Assembly (NCBI GenBank): GCA_029261925.1
Contig: JAJDAJ010000076.1
Location: 1 to 48,636, forward strand
DNA from: Deltaproteobacteria bacterium
Lineage (GTDB): Bacteria > Myxococcota_A > UBA9160 > SZUA-336
Reading direction: 5' to 3'
Length of the DNA: 48,636 nucleotides
Shown here: positions 16,073 to 23,834 of the stretch, one piece after another
Position numbering within the stretch: position 1 is the first letter of the stretch
Layout of the letters: the number at the start of each line of letters is the position of its first letter
The notes under the pieces: generated by a model
The model's input: the letters and a program-made list of their open reading frames with translations, nothing else
What the model was told of the DNA's origin: nothing
The model's database searches: none
Program-made: the position numbers and the translations under genes

Positions 16073-17365
16073 ATGACCACGCAGGCGAGTCAGGAGCCCA
16101 CGACAGCCTCGCCGCTGACCGCCGCACAGGAGTGGCGCCGCCGCTGGCCGCTCGTCCTGGCAGCCGCGGCCGGGTTCTCCTTCCACTCGGTCATGACGTC
16201 CTATGCCGGGCTGTTCATCGGACCCGTCGGTGAAGAGTTCGGCTGGACCCGAACGCAGGTCACGGCCGGCCTCTCCCTGTCCTCCGTGACCGTCACCCTG
16301 CTCTCGCCCCTCTTCGGCGTCCTGATCGATCGCTGGGGGACCCGACGTCTCGCATTGCCCGGACTCGTCATGAAGTCGGCCGTCGTGGCCGGCTTCGGCC
16401 TCGTGAGCGGGTCGGTGAGCCAGTGGCTGCTGATCTGGTTCGTGTATGCGCTGACTTCCCTGGCGGTCAAGTCCACGGTATGGACGACCGCGGTGGCCGG
16501 CGTCTTCTCCGCCGGGCGCGGCCTGGCGCTCGGCGTGGTCATGGCGGGAACGGCGCTGTCGCAGATCATCGTTCCACCGCTCGGCAACTGGCTGATCGGC
16601 GAGTTCGGCTGGCGAGGCGCCTTTCCCTGGCTGGGCTTCGGCTGGGGCGGGGTGGCCTTCGTCCTCTGCGTCCTGTTCCTGTTCGACGCCCACGACGACG
16701 CGCGAAAGACACGGGCGGCGGGCGACGAGCCGGTCCGGGTCGATCTGCCCGGCCTGACCATTGCCCAGGCATGGCGCGATCCGGCCCTCTGGCGGATTGC
16801 CATCTCCACGTTCGTCATGATGCTCTTCACCATCGCCCTGGTCGTCCACCAGATTCCGATCCTGGTGGAAGCGGGCGTTTCCCGGACCAGCTCCGCCTGG
16901 CTGGCCAGCCTGGCCGGCGCCGCCGGCATCGCCGGCAAGCTGATCACGGGCAGGCTGCTCGACAGCTTCCGCCCGAACAGAGTGGGCGGCATCACGCTGG
17001 GTGCCGCGAGCCTCGGCTTCGCGCTGCTCCTGGAGCCCTTGCGCACGCCCGCGGTGATACTCGCCGCGATGCTGATCAATGGCTATGCATCGGGCACGAA
17101 GCTGCAGATCTGTGCGTACCTGACCTCCCGGTACGCGGGCATGAAGTACTTCGGCACGATCTTCAGCATCATGGCCAGCCTGATCGCCCTGGGTTCGGGG
17201 CTGGGACCGGTGCTCGGCGGACTGGCCTATGACTGGCACGGGGACTACACGCCGCTGCTCCTGGCCGGCATCGCCGGATCGCTGTTCAGCGCGGCCCTGA
17301 TCCTGGGACTCGGCCCCTATCCCGACTGGGATCACAGGGAAGCTCCGCCGACCGGTGGCGGATAG
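16073..17365 (+). CDS. MFS transporter, oxalate/formate-antiporter-like
   Basis: A 430-residue inner-membrane transporter with about 12 hydrophobic segments split by a central hydrophilic loop (~residues 205-230, rich in Asp/Arg). The loop between segments 2 and 3 has the MFS signature GVLIDRWGTRR. Blocks such as SYAGLFIGPVGEEFGWTR and the late YASGTKLQICAYLTSRYAGMK segment resemble the OFA/monocarboxylate group. The substrate is probably an organic anion (inference). It shares a regulatory gap with the divergent PKD hydrolase, suggesting uptake of that enzyme's product or substrate. Confidence 0.92.
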   Translation: MTTQASQEPTTASPLTAAQEWRRRWPLVLAAAAGFSFHSVMTSYAGLFIGPVGEEFGWTRTQVTAGLSLSSVTVTLLSPLFGVLIDRWGTRRLALPGLVMKSAVVAGFGLVSGSVSQWLLIWFVYALTSLAVKSTVWTTAVAGVFSAGRGLALGVVMAGTALSQIIVPPLGNWLIGEFGWRGAFPWLGFGWGGVAFVLCVLFLFDAHDDARKTRAAGDEPVRVDLPGLTIAQAWRDPALWRIAISTFVMMLFTIALVVHQIPILVEAGVSRTSSAWLASLAGAAGIAGKLITGRLLDSFRPNRVGGITLGAASLGFALLLEPLRTPAVILAAMLINGYASGTKLQICAYLTSRYAGMKYFGTIFSIMASLIALGSGLGPVLGGLAYDWHGDYTPLLLAGIAGSLFSAALILGLGPYPDWDHREAPPTGGG

Positions 17366-17433
17366 AGCCGTCTCTGGCATGCAAGCGCTGCGAATGCAGG
17401 GCGGACCCCTGCTGGATTCGCGAGCCTGGAGAG

Positions 17434-17847
17434 ATGCTCCGGTGGATTGCGCTGTTCGTCAGCATCCCGCTCGTCGAGCTCGTGCTGCTCATCGAGATCG
17501 GTCAGCGAATCGGCACGATCTACACGATCGCCCTCATCGTGATCACGGGCATCCTCGGAGCCACCCTGGCGCGTCAGCAAGGGCTGTCGGTCATCCGGCA
17601 GCTTCAGGATGAGATGGCCGCCGGGCGCATGCCCGCGGTGCCCTTGGTGGACGGGATGCTGGTACTGGTGGCGGCCGCAGTGCTGCTCACACCTGGCCTC
17701 CTCACCGATGCGTTCGGGTTCGCGCTCCTGGTTCCTGCGGTTCGCCGCTGGCTGCGCGGAAAGCTGCTGCGGAGAATTCAGCGCGCGGTCGCGGAGGGTC
17801 GTGTCGAGTTCGTGGTGCACCCGCCACGAGACGGCGGGCCCCGCTAG
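17434..17847 (+). CDS. fxsA: FxsA family membrane protein
   Basis: A 137-residue inner-membrane protein. The FxsA pattern is clear: LLIEIGQRIGTIYTIALIVITG, LGATLARQQG, then a second hydrophobic stretch ending LLLTPGLLTDAFGFALLVP and a basic C-terminus (RRWLRGKLLRRIQR). In E. coli, FxsA in excess relieves F-plasmid exclusion of phage T7; its normal role is unknown. It has a GGAGAG site 1-2 nt before the ATG and a 68-bp gap after the MFS gene, so cotranscription is possible. Confidence 0.93.
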   Translation: MLRWIALFVSIPLVELVLLIEIGQRIGTIYTIALIVITGILGATLARQQGLSVIRQLQDEMAAGRMPAVPLVDGMLVLVAAAVLLTPGLLTDAFGFALLVPAVRRWLRGKLLRRIQRAVAEGRVEFVVHPPRDGGPR

Positions 17848-17920
17848 GCATTGCCCTGAGCTGCGGCATCTCGGCACCCGGGAACGGCCGGGCCGCCGAC
17901 TGCGGTGAATGCGGGCCCCT

Positions 17921-17980
17921 GAAATGCTCTCCCGAAATCTCCAGAATTCGATGGCCTCGGAATTCCAGCGGTATTGGGGG
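17921..17980. repeat. Left arm of imperfect inverted repeat flanking a small gene
   Basis: Read in reverse complement, this stretch contains CCCCCAATACCGCTGGAATTC and GGGAGAGCATTTC, which resemble CCCCCAATGCCCCCAGTATTC and GGGGGAGCGTTTC in the arm at 18527-18587. Similarity is roughly 70-80% over the matching blocks. The two arms enclose the gene at 18040-18504. Confidence 0.4.
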
Positions 17981-18039
17981 CGAATTCGAGCCGCCGTGGA
18001 TTTCCTGGGTGGCGACCGAGCAGAGTCGGGAGGAGACAC

Positions 18040-18504
18040 GTGACGAACGACGAAAGCCCGTACACGCCGCCGTCAAGCGGCGTTACCGGACAGGTCCCCG
18101 TGGGTCGTCGGCTGGGCTGGAAGACCTACCTCTGGCTGCTGGTTGCCGCCTCTGCTCTGGTTTTCCCCGTGCTGGGCTTCGGCTGGATGCAGCTCTTGGA
18201 CTGGATGGATCTCGCACTGACTGCTGTCGGGATGATCGGACTGTTCGGCTTCGCCTATCGGCGGCCGGTCGGATCAGGGGCCTTCTGGAGGCGCTGGCTT
18301 CCCTTCCAGCTCCTCTGGGACGCAGCGATCGTGCTGTTCATCATCCCTGCTGGGCTCGCCTACCAGATCCCCGGTGAGGAACCGTCGTCGGCGGTAGAGA
18401 ACATTGTCAGCTTCGCGCTGCTGATCCCGCTCTACATCGCGCTGTATCGCTACGGGTATCGCTCGCCGGAGATCTGGTCCCGTGACGCCCGGCTCACGGT
18501 GTGA
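18040..18504 (+). CDS. Small membrane protein, 154 aa, function unknown
   Basis: I do not recognise the family. The GTG at 18040 is preferred because GGGAGGAG lies directly upstream; the frame extends to 17974 without good start signals. A short polar N-terminus (NDESPYTPPSSG) is followed by four hydrophobic segments near residues 27-47, 52-72, 85-110 and 118-138, and a polar tail. It resembles small uncharacterised four-helix membrane proteins whose N-terminus contains a similar Pro/Ser-rich YxPP stretch. The gene is bracketed by imperfect inverted repeats and is less GC-rich than its neighbours. Confidence 0.7.
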   Translation: MTNDESPYTPPSSGVTGQVPVGRRLGWKTYLWLLVAASALVFPVLGFGWMQLLDWMDLALTAVGMIGLFGFAYRRPVGSGAFWRRWLPFQLLWDAAIVLFIIPAGLAYQIPGEEPSSAVENIVSFALLIPLYIALYRYGYRSPEIWSRDARLTV

Positions 18505-18526
18505 ATTCTGCGATCCCGGAAATCCT

Positions 18527-18587
18527 CCCCCAATGCCCCCAGTATTCTGCGCGGCGGGAGTTTCGGGGATTCTGGGGGAGCGTTTCT
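18527..18587. repeat. Right arm of imperfect inverted repeat flanking a small gene
   Basis: Contains CCCCCAATGCCCCCAGTATTC (18527-18547) and TTTCGGGGATTCTGGGGGAG (18561-18580), related to the inverted copy at 17921-17980. Part of it also pairs with 18615-18630. Confidence 0.4.
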
Positions 18588-18630
18588 GCGTTCTAGGATC
18601 CAGCTCCGGGCAATTCCCCCAGATCCCCGA
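18563..18630 (-). terminator. Long hairpin across the 3' end of the DDAH-like gene
   Basis: Arms 18563-18579 (TCGGGGATTCTGGGGGA) and 18615-18630 pair over 16 bp with a single bulged base, enclosing the stop codon at 18593-18595. At the end of the minus-strand astA operon it could terminate or protect the mRNA. There is no T-run, so this is inferred from structure and position only. Confidence 0.4.
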
Positions 18631-19516
18631 TCATGCACTTCACGCTGCCGCCCCCCTTCTTGTAGAACTCGCTCACGTCGGCGGTCACCACGCGCACGCC
18701 GCGCTCGCGGATCTGCGCCTGCAGGCGCTCGGTGACACCCGCCGGCATCACCAGGTGCGGCTCGCCGCTCTCCGGGTGGTTGAAGGCGAACGAGTTCGCG
18801 GCGTAGATCGCGGCGTCCTCGGGGCCCATCTCGATCAGGCGGCCGTCGCCGAAGTGCTCGCGCAGGTCGTCCGCGCTGCTGGGCTCGACCACGTCGAGCC
18901 AGGCGAGCAGGTGCTCGCGGTCGCGGCCGAAGCTGCACAGGCAGGTGTCGCCGTGGTAGTAGCGCTCGTCGATCAGGCGCACCGAGAGCACGCGCCGGGG
19001 CAGGGGGTGGAGGGCGGCGATCTCGTCGAGGGCGGCGGGGTCGCTGCGGAAGCCGTACACGCGCCGGTACGGGGGCCAGCCCAGGCGCGGCACGAAGCGC
19101 TGCCTGCGGATCGTGCCGTGCGTGAAGAGCAGCAGGTCGCCGGCCGGGAACAGGTCGGCCTCGCCCTCGAAGCGGCTGCCGATCGTGACGCAGGGCAGGC
19201 CGAGCGGCTCGATGGCCTGGCGGTAGATCGGGGGCTCGCCGGCGCGCGTCGGCGTCAGGTTCGAGAGCACGAAGCGCTCGCCGTGGCGGAAGCCGGCGTT
19301 GGCCGGGTAGACCAGGCCCGGCCAGTCCGGGTGCGGCGGCACGGTGATCACCTGCAGCCCCAGCTCTCCGAGCAGATCCCGCATGCGGTGCCACTGGCGG
19401 ATCGCCAGGTCGCGGTCGACCGACTTGCGGCGCCCCCAGCGGTCGCGCGTGTGCGGGTTCGCCCCACCCGACACCTTGAAGTGGGTCGGGTCGCCCATCA
19501 GGATCGCGTGGCTCAC
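18593..19516 (-). CDS. DDAH-like amidinohydrolase in arginine succinyltransferase operon
   Basis: A 307-residue pentein-fold hydrolase of the dimethylarginine dimethylaminohydrolase/amidinotransferase group. Catalytic elements are FEGEAD at 116-121, His188 in RYYHGDTCLC and Cys294 in GGGSVKCM near the C-terminus; VYPANAGF at ~69-76 is also typical. The GTG start overlaps the astD stop as GTGA, indicating translational coupling. DDAH enzymes attack the guanidino carbon of arginine derivatives. Lying with astA and astD, this protein probably processes N-succinylarginine, the job normally done by AstB (a larger pentein of ~440 residues not seen here). Whether the product is succinylornithine or succinylcitrulline is open. 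Confidence 0.85.
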   Translation of the reverse strand: MSHAILMGDPTHFKVSGGANPHTRDRWGRRKSVDRDLAIRQWHRMRDLLGELGLQVITVPPHPDWPGLVYPANAGFRHGERFVLSNLTPTRAGEPPIYRQAIEPLGLPCVTIGSRFEGEADLFPAGDLLLFTHGTIRRQRFVPRLGWPPYRRVYGFRSDPAALDEIAALHPLPRRVLSVRLIDERYYHGDTCLCSFGRDREHLLAWLDVVEPSSADDLREHFGDGRLIEMGPEDAAIYAANSFAFNHPESGEPHLVMPAGVTERLQAQIRERGVRVVTADVSEFYKKGGGSVKCMIGDLGELPGAGS

Positions 19517-21018
19517 CTCGGCTCCGGGAAGCCGGGCCAGGCGCCGGCGGCCGGGCTCTCGGTCTCGAGGCTGCCCACGGGGTAGGTGCAGTACAGCGTC
19601 GACGTGGCACCGGCGGGCCGGTCGTTCCCGCTGCGCTTCGCGCCGCCGAACGGGAGCCTGGACGATGCGCCGACGGTGGTGGTGTTCCAGTTGAGCAGGC
19701 CCAGGCGCGTCTCGCGGTAGACACGCTCGTACACCTCGCGGTCGGCGCTGTACACGCTGGCGACCAGGCCGTAGTCGCTGGCGTCGATCGCGGCGATGCC
19801 CGCGTCGACGTCGGCCACCTCGTGCAGCCAGACGTCCGGCACGAAGTGCTCGTCGCGCTGGTAGCGGCTGGCGGGGTCGAGCGCGCGCACGCCGTGCAGA
19901 CTCGGTCGCACCCAGTGGCCGCGCGCCGGGCCGTCGCAGGGGCCGCCGGCCACCAGGCAGTCGGCGCCCTCGTCGCTCGCGCGCCGCAGCAGCGCGCGGT
20001 GGCGCTCGCGCGCGGCGGCCGAGATCACGGGGCCGCTGAAGGTCCCGTCCACGCGCGGATCGCCGACGCGCACCTCGCGCATCAGCCGCACCAGCTCCGA
20101 GGTCAGCGCGCCCGCCGCGCGCGGCGTGACGTGCACGCGCCGCGTGGCGGTGCAGCGCTGGCCGGCGGTCACGCAGGCGGCGAAGGCGATCGCGCGCGCG
20201 GCGGCCTGCACGTCGGCGTCGTCGCAGACGAGCACGGCGTTGCTGCCACCCATCTCGAGCGCCACCAGCTTCTGCGGCGCGTCGAGCGTGGCTTCCAGGA
20301 TCGCGCGTCCTGTGGACCAGGAGCCGGTGAAGAGCACGCCGTCCACGTCGGGGTGCGCGACCAGGCGCGCGCCCGCCGCACCGTCGCCCTGAACCAGGTT
20401 GACCACGCCCGCGGGCACGCCGGCCCGGTGACACAGGTCGGCATAGAGCTGGCCGACGGCAGGTGTGTGCTCCGAGGGCTTGATCACGCAGACGTTGCCG
20501 GTGGCCAGCGCCGGGATCACGTGGCCGTTCACGAGGTGGCCCGGGAAGTTGAACGGGCCGAGCACGGCGAGCACGCCGCGCGCCTGGCGGCGCCAGCGCG
20601 CGACCAGGCCCGGGCCGAGCTCGAAGCGGCGCTCGGCGACCAGCTCGAGGCCCTGCTCGAGCGTGATCGCGACCTTGCCGATCATGGCGGCGACCTCGGT
20701 GCGCGCCTCCCAGAGCGGCTTGCCGACCTCGCGCGAGATCACGTCCGCGACCGACTCCTTCTCGGCCTCCATCAGCGCGGCCAGGCGCTCGAGGGCCCCG
20801 GCGCGCTCGCTGGCGGGCGCGTCGCGCCAGGCGGGCCAGGCGCGGCGCCCCGCGCCGACGGCCGCGTCGATGCTCTCGTGCGAGTAGGGGAACGCGCCGT
20901 CGAGCGCATCGAGGTCGGCGGGGCACTCCAGCGCGATCTCGCCGCTCGGCCGGGCGGGCAGGGCGAACGCGCCGTCGATGTAGTCGCCGCGCGGCTCGAA
21001 GGGGGTGCGCTCAGCCAT
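19513..21018 (-). CDS. astD: Succinylglutamate-semialdehyde dehydrogenase (AstD)
   Basis: A 501-residue NAD(P)-dependent aldehyde dehydrogenase. Catalytic Glu255 (LVALEMGGSN) and Cys289 (TAGQRCTATRR) are in place, with the GPFNFPGHLVNGH and VIKPSEHTP segments typical of AstD and FTGSWSTGR in the cofactor region. AstD oxidises N-succinylglutamate semialdehyde to N-succinylglutamate in arginine catabolism. It overlaps the astA stop by 8 bp and the next gene's GTG by 4 bp, so the four genes form one coupled operon. General aldehyde dehydrogenase activity is the alternative reading. Confidence 0.88.
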   Translation of the reverse strand: MAERTPFEPRGDYIDGAFALPARPSGEIALECPADLDALDGAFPYSHESIDAAVGAGRRAWPAWRDAPASERAGALERLAALMEAEKESVADVISREVGKPLWEARTEVAAMIGKVAITLEQGLELVAERRFELGPGLVARWRRQARGVLAVLGPFNFPGHLVNGHVIPALATGNVCVIKPSEHTPAVGQLYADLCHRAGVPAGVVNLVQGDGAAGARLVAHPDVDGVLFTGSWSTGRAILEATLDAPQKLVALEMGGSNAVLVCDDADVQAAARAIAFAACVTAGQRCTATRRVHVTPRAAGALTSELVRLMREVRVGDPRVDGTFSGPVISAAARERHRALLRRASDEGADCLVAGGPCDGPARGHWVRPSLHGVRALDPASRYQRDEHFVPDVWLHEVADVDAGIAAIDASDYGLVASVYSADREVYERVYRETRLGLLNWNTTTVGASSRLPFGGAKRSGNDRPAGATSTLYCTYPVGSLETESPAAGAWPGFPEPR

Positions 21019-22051
21019 CGCCGCGCCTGCGGCCCGGTCGGGGCATGGGCGTGACCGAGACCTCGTCGCCGGGCGCGATGCCCAGGCGCTCCCAGGCTTC
21101 CTTGGCCACGCGCACCGCCGTGCCCTCCACGCGCGCCGGCGCGGCCGCGGCGCGGAAGCGCCCGCCCTCCTCGGTGGCCACGATGGCGCGCGGCGCGTCG
21201 CCGGGCGCGTCGTCGTCGGCGACCCAGCCCACCGCCGTGTCGCGCACCGGCACCACGTCGGCGACCGGTGCGCCCACGAACGGCCCGGCATCGAAGGGGT
21301 CGACCTGGCCGATCCAGCGCAGGCCGGCCTTCTCGAGCAGGCGCAGCGCCGGCACGGTCTCGGCGTGCACCTCGCCGATCTGCGCGGCGACCTCCTCGTC
21401 GAGCAGCGACGCGTAGAACTCGCGGCGGGGGAACAGGTCGAGGATGAACAGCTTGTCCTCGGCGCTGCGCCGGTCGGCCTCGGCGTAGCTCATGCCCGTG
21501 AAGCGGCGACCGAAGGCGTTCCAGAACGGGTTGCTGCCGTTGCCGTCCATGGCCGCGCGCATCTCCGCGAGCACGTCGGACTCGAACGCGCTGCGGTGCC
21601 GCGCCAGGTACGCGAAGCGCCCCCACGACAGCAGCTTGCCCGGCGAGCCCGGGGTGCCGCGCAGCTCGGGCGCGAGGACCAGCGCCCCCAGCTCCGACGG
21701 ACCGTCCCAGGTCGCGCCGAGCTGCAGCAGCACGTGGCGCATCATCACGTCGGCGCCCGGCGAGTAGCGCTCCTCCATGCTCACCTGCATGTACACGTGG
21801 GGCGCGGAACGCGTGCCGTGCTTCGACAGGATCACCGACGTGCCGACCACGCGATCCTCGGCGTCCACGAGCGCGAACTGGTACTCGCGCGCGGCGTCGG
21901 GCCGGTCGGGTGAGGCGAAGGCCTGCTCCGAGCGCTCCAGTCGCCGCGCCAGGAACGTCTCGTCGGCGGGCAGGTTCGGGCTGTCGAGCAGACGCGCCAG
22001 CTCGACGATCGCCTGCAGGTCCCCGGGTCCGGCCGCGCGCAGCACGAACAT
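21011..22051 (-). CDS. astA: Arginine N-succinyltransferase (AstA)
   Basis: A 346-residue acyltransferase of the GNAT-like AstA family, transferring succinyl from succinyl-CoA to the alpha-amino group of arginine. Characteristic segments are FVLRAAGPGDLQAIVELA at the N-terminus, LDSPNLPADETFLARRLERS, GTSVILSKHGTRSAPHVYMQ, LAPELRGTPGSPGKLLSWGRF and NPFWNAFGRRFTGMSYAEAD, plus the late TVPALRLLEKAGLRW. Length matches the family. It starts 3 bp after the stop of the M20 gene and commits arginine to the operon's pathway. Confidence 0.93.
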   Translation of the reverse strand: MFVLRAAGPGDLQAIVELARLLDSPNLPADETFLARRLERSEQAFASPDRPDAAREYQFALVDAEDRVVGTSVILSKHGTRSAPHVYMQVSMEERYSPGADVMMRHVLLQLGATWDGPSELGALVLAPELRGTPGSPGKLLSWGRFAYLARHRSAFESDVLAEMRAAMDGNGSNPFWNAFGRRFTGMSYAEADRRSAEDKLFILDLFPRREFYASLLDEEVAAQIGEVHAETVPALRLLEKAGLRWIGQVDPFDAGPFVGAPVADVVPVRDTAVGWVADDDAPGDAPRAIVATEEGGRFRAAAAPARVEGTAVRVAKEAWERLGIAPGDEVSVTPMPRPGRRRGDG

Positions 22052-22054
22052 GGC

Positions 22055-23398
22055 TCAGACCGTACCCGCGTCGCAGCAGAGCCGCTCGATCACGTGGCGG
22101 TACACGTCGCGCGCCAGTGGCAGCTGATCGACGAGCGTGTACTCGTCGGGACGGTGGACGTTGCCGACCGACACGCCCGCCCCGAACACGATCGCCTCGA
22201 GGCCCGCCTGCGCCAGCAGTCCGGCCTCGGTGCAGGTGGCCTTGGTGCCGCTGCGCGCCTCGAGGCCGCAGGCCCGCTGCGCGTCGGCGAGCGTGCGCAG
22301 CAGCACTCCGTCGGGATCGCCGCCCAGCGCGGGATTCGTGCGCAGGCAGCGCAGCTCCGCCACCGCGTGCAGGGGCTCCACCAGCGCCTCGGCGCTGGAG
22401 CCGGGCACGGTGCGCACGTCGAACGACAGCCTCATGCCCCCGGGGACGCGCGCGGCGCCGCCCAGATTCGAAACCACGTGCGCGGGGTCGAACTGCGCGT
22501 CGCGCACGCGCTCCAGCCCCGCCTGCCAGGCGCGCCAGGCGTCGAGGAACGCCGCCAGCGGCTTGGCGTCGAGCGCGTCGGCGGCCTCGGGCGGCGCCTC
22601 GCTGCGCGGGTCGGCCTCGAGCCAGCGCAGCGTGCAGGCATCGGGCACCTTGTTCACGGCGGTACCGCCCTCGAGCTCGATCCAGCCGACGGCATCGGCG
22701 GCGAGCAGGCGCTCGAGCGCGGCCTCGATGGCGTTCTGACCGAGGTGCGGGGTGCTCGAGTGCGCGCTGCGCCCGCGCAGCTGCTCGCTGCACACGCGCG
22801 CGCGCGCGCCCGGGTGGGCGGGCGGGCAGCGCACCAGCGCCTCGTACTTGGCGTAGCCCTTGTGGGCGTGGATCGCGACCAGCTCCGAGGGCTCGCCCAC
22901 CAGCGCCCGGCGCATGCCGCGCGTGCCGCCGGTCTCCACGAGCCAGCGCGCGCCCAGCAGGCCGATCTCCTCGGCGAAGCTGCCCACCAGGCGCAGCGGG
23001 CGCCGCAGCCGCGCCGGGTCCAGGCCCTCGAGCGCCGCGACCTTGCACACGAAGTCGCCCTTCACGTCGGCGGAGCCCAGGCCGTACAGGCGGTTGCCGT
23101 CGCGAGCGGGTCGCCAGGGGTCGCCGCCCGTGGCGGTCCAGTCCGCGGGGTCGCCGGGCGGCACGGTGTCGAGGTGCGTCAGCAGCAGCAGGCCCGGGTC
23201 GCCGTCGGCTGCCGGGGGCCCGAGATCCGCGATCACCGCGTGGTGGGTCACGCCGTCGATCCGGGCGGTCTCGATGCGACCGCACACGCCAGCCGCGTCG
23301 AGCAGGGCACAGGCCTCGCGCGCCACGTCGCCGTTGCCCAGGCTCGACACCGACGGCGTCGCGATCAGGCGTTCGAGGCAGCGCGTCAGGTCCAGCAC
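22055..23398 (-). CDS. M20 family deacylase (ArgE/DapE-like)
   Basis: A 447-residue zinc-dependent amide hydrolase of the acetylornithine deacetylase/succinyl-diaminopimelate desuccinylase group. Metal ligands: His75 and Asp77 in THLDTVPPGD, Asp111 in GLGSADVKGD and the catalytic Glu143-Glu144 in SFAEEIG; a late GNVHRPDEY supplies the final His. GTG start with GAGGAAG directly upstream. It is first in the operon with astA, astD and the DDAH-like gene, so it probably removes the succinyl group from succinylglutamate, succinylornithine or succinylcitrulline. In the standard pathway AstE, an unrelated-fold enzyme, does the final desuccinylation; none is visible here. Confidence 0.88.
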   Translation of the reverse strand: MLDLTRCLERLIATPSVSSLGNGDVAREACALLDAAGVCGRIETARIDGVTHHAVIADLGPPAADGDPGLLLLTHLDTVPPGDPADWTATGGDPWRPARDGNRLYGLGSADVKGDFVCKVAALEGLDPARLRRPLRLVGSFAEEIGLLGARWLVETGGTRGMRRALVGEPSELVAIHAHKGYAKYEALVRCPPAHPGARARVCSEQLRGRSAHSSTPHLGQNAIEAALERLLAADAVGWIELEGGTAVNKVPDACTLRWLEADPRSEAPPEAADALDAKPLAAFLDAWRAWQAGLERVRDAQFDPAHVVSNLGGAARVPGGMRLSFDVRTVPGSSAEALVEPLHAVAELRCLRTNPALGGDPDGVLLRTLADAQRACGLEARSGTKATCTEAGLLAQAGLEAIVFGAGVSVGNVHRPDEYTLVDQLPLARDVYRHVIERLCCDAGTV

Positions 23399-23452
23399 GT
23401 CTTCCTCATCGGCGGGCGACCGGCCGTCCTGGCGCGTCGCCCCGCCGGCTTC

Positions 23453-23764
23453 CTACTCCTCTCCCACCGACTCGCTCAGCTCGCGCAGGTGCTCGAAGGT
23501 GTAGATGCCCGTGTCGTGGCCGTCGGTCCAGGCGATCTGCAGCGCGTAGCGGCCCACACCGGAGATCTGCACCGGGCGCACGTCCTCGGGCACGCCGCTC
23601 GGGTCCAGCAGCGGCCGCCCGCTCGTCTCCTCGATGCAGCGCGCACAGCGGCAGGACAGGCGAATCTCGCGGACCGGGAGCCGCCGGTCGTGCCCGTCGC
23701 TCCAGCGGATCCGCAGGCGGTCGCCCCCCGACTGCTCGATGGCGGTGGGTGCGGGCGCTGGCAT
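23453..23764 (-). CDS. DUF971 protein (GBBH-like N-terminal domain)
   Basis: A 103-residue protein consisting of one DUF971 domain. The pattern LRIRWSDGHDRRLPVREIR, CRCARC, and YALQIAWTDGHDTGIYTFEHLREL matches the small domain that also occurs at the N-terminus of gamma-butyrobetaine hydroxylase and the C-terminus of some Mrp/HCF101 Fe-S carriers. The Cys-x-Cys-x-x-Cys group may bind metal. Function is unknown. Its start lies 8 bp from a perfect 16-bp palindrome shared with the F420 reductase gene, and it precedes the astA operon by 54 bp on the same strand, so it might be cotranscribed with it. Confidence 0.88.
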   Translation of the reverse strand: MPAPAPTAIEQSGGDRLRIRWSDGHDRRLPVREIRLSCRCARCIEETSGRPLLDPSGVPEDVRPVQISGVGRYALQIAWTDGHDTGIYTFEHLRELSESVGEE

Positions 23765-23772
23765 CCCTGAAC

Positions 23773-23788
23773 CCTAGCAATTGCTAGG
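23773..23788. promoter_or_regulatory. Perfect 16-bp palindrome between DUF971 and F420 reductase
   Basis: CCTAGCAATTGCTAGG reads the same on both strands, in the 70-bp gap between two divergent starts (23764 and 23835). An outer GCATCC (23761-23766) and GGATGC (23787-23792) also pair. The perfect symmetry and position make it a strong candidate operator for a dimeric regulator acting on both genes. Confidence 0.6.
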
Positions 23789-23834
23789 ATGCGCAGCCCC
23801 GGCCGCCGGCGCGGTGTGCGGAGCAGGAGCGAGC

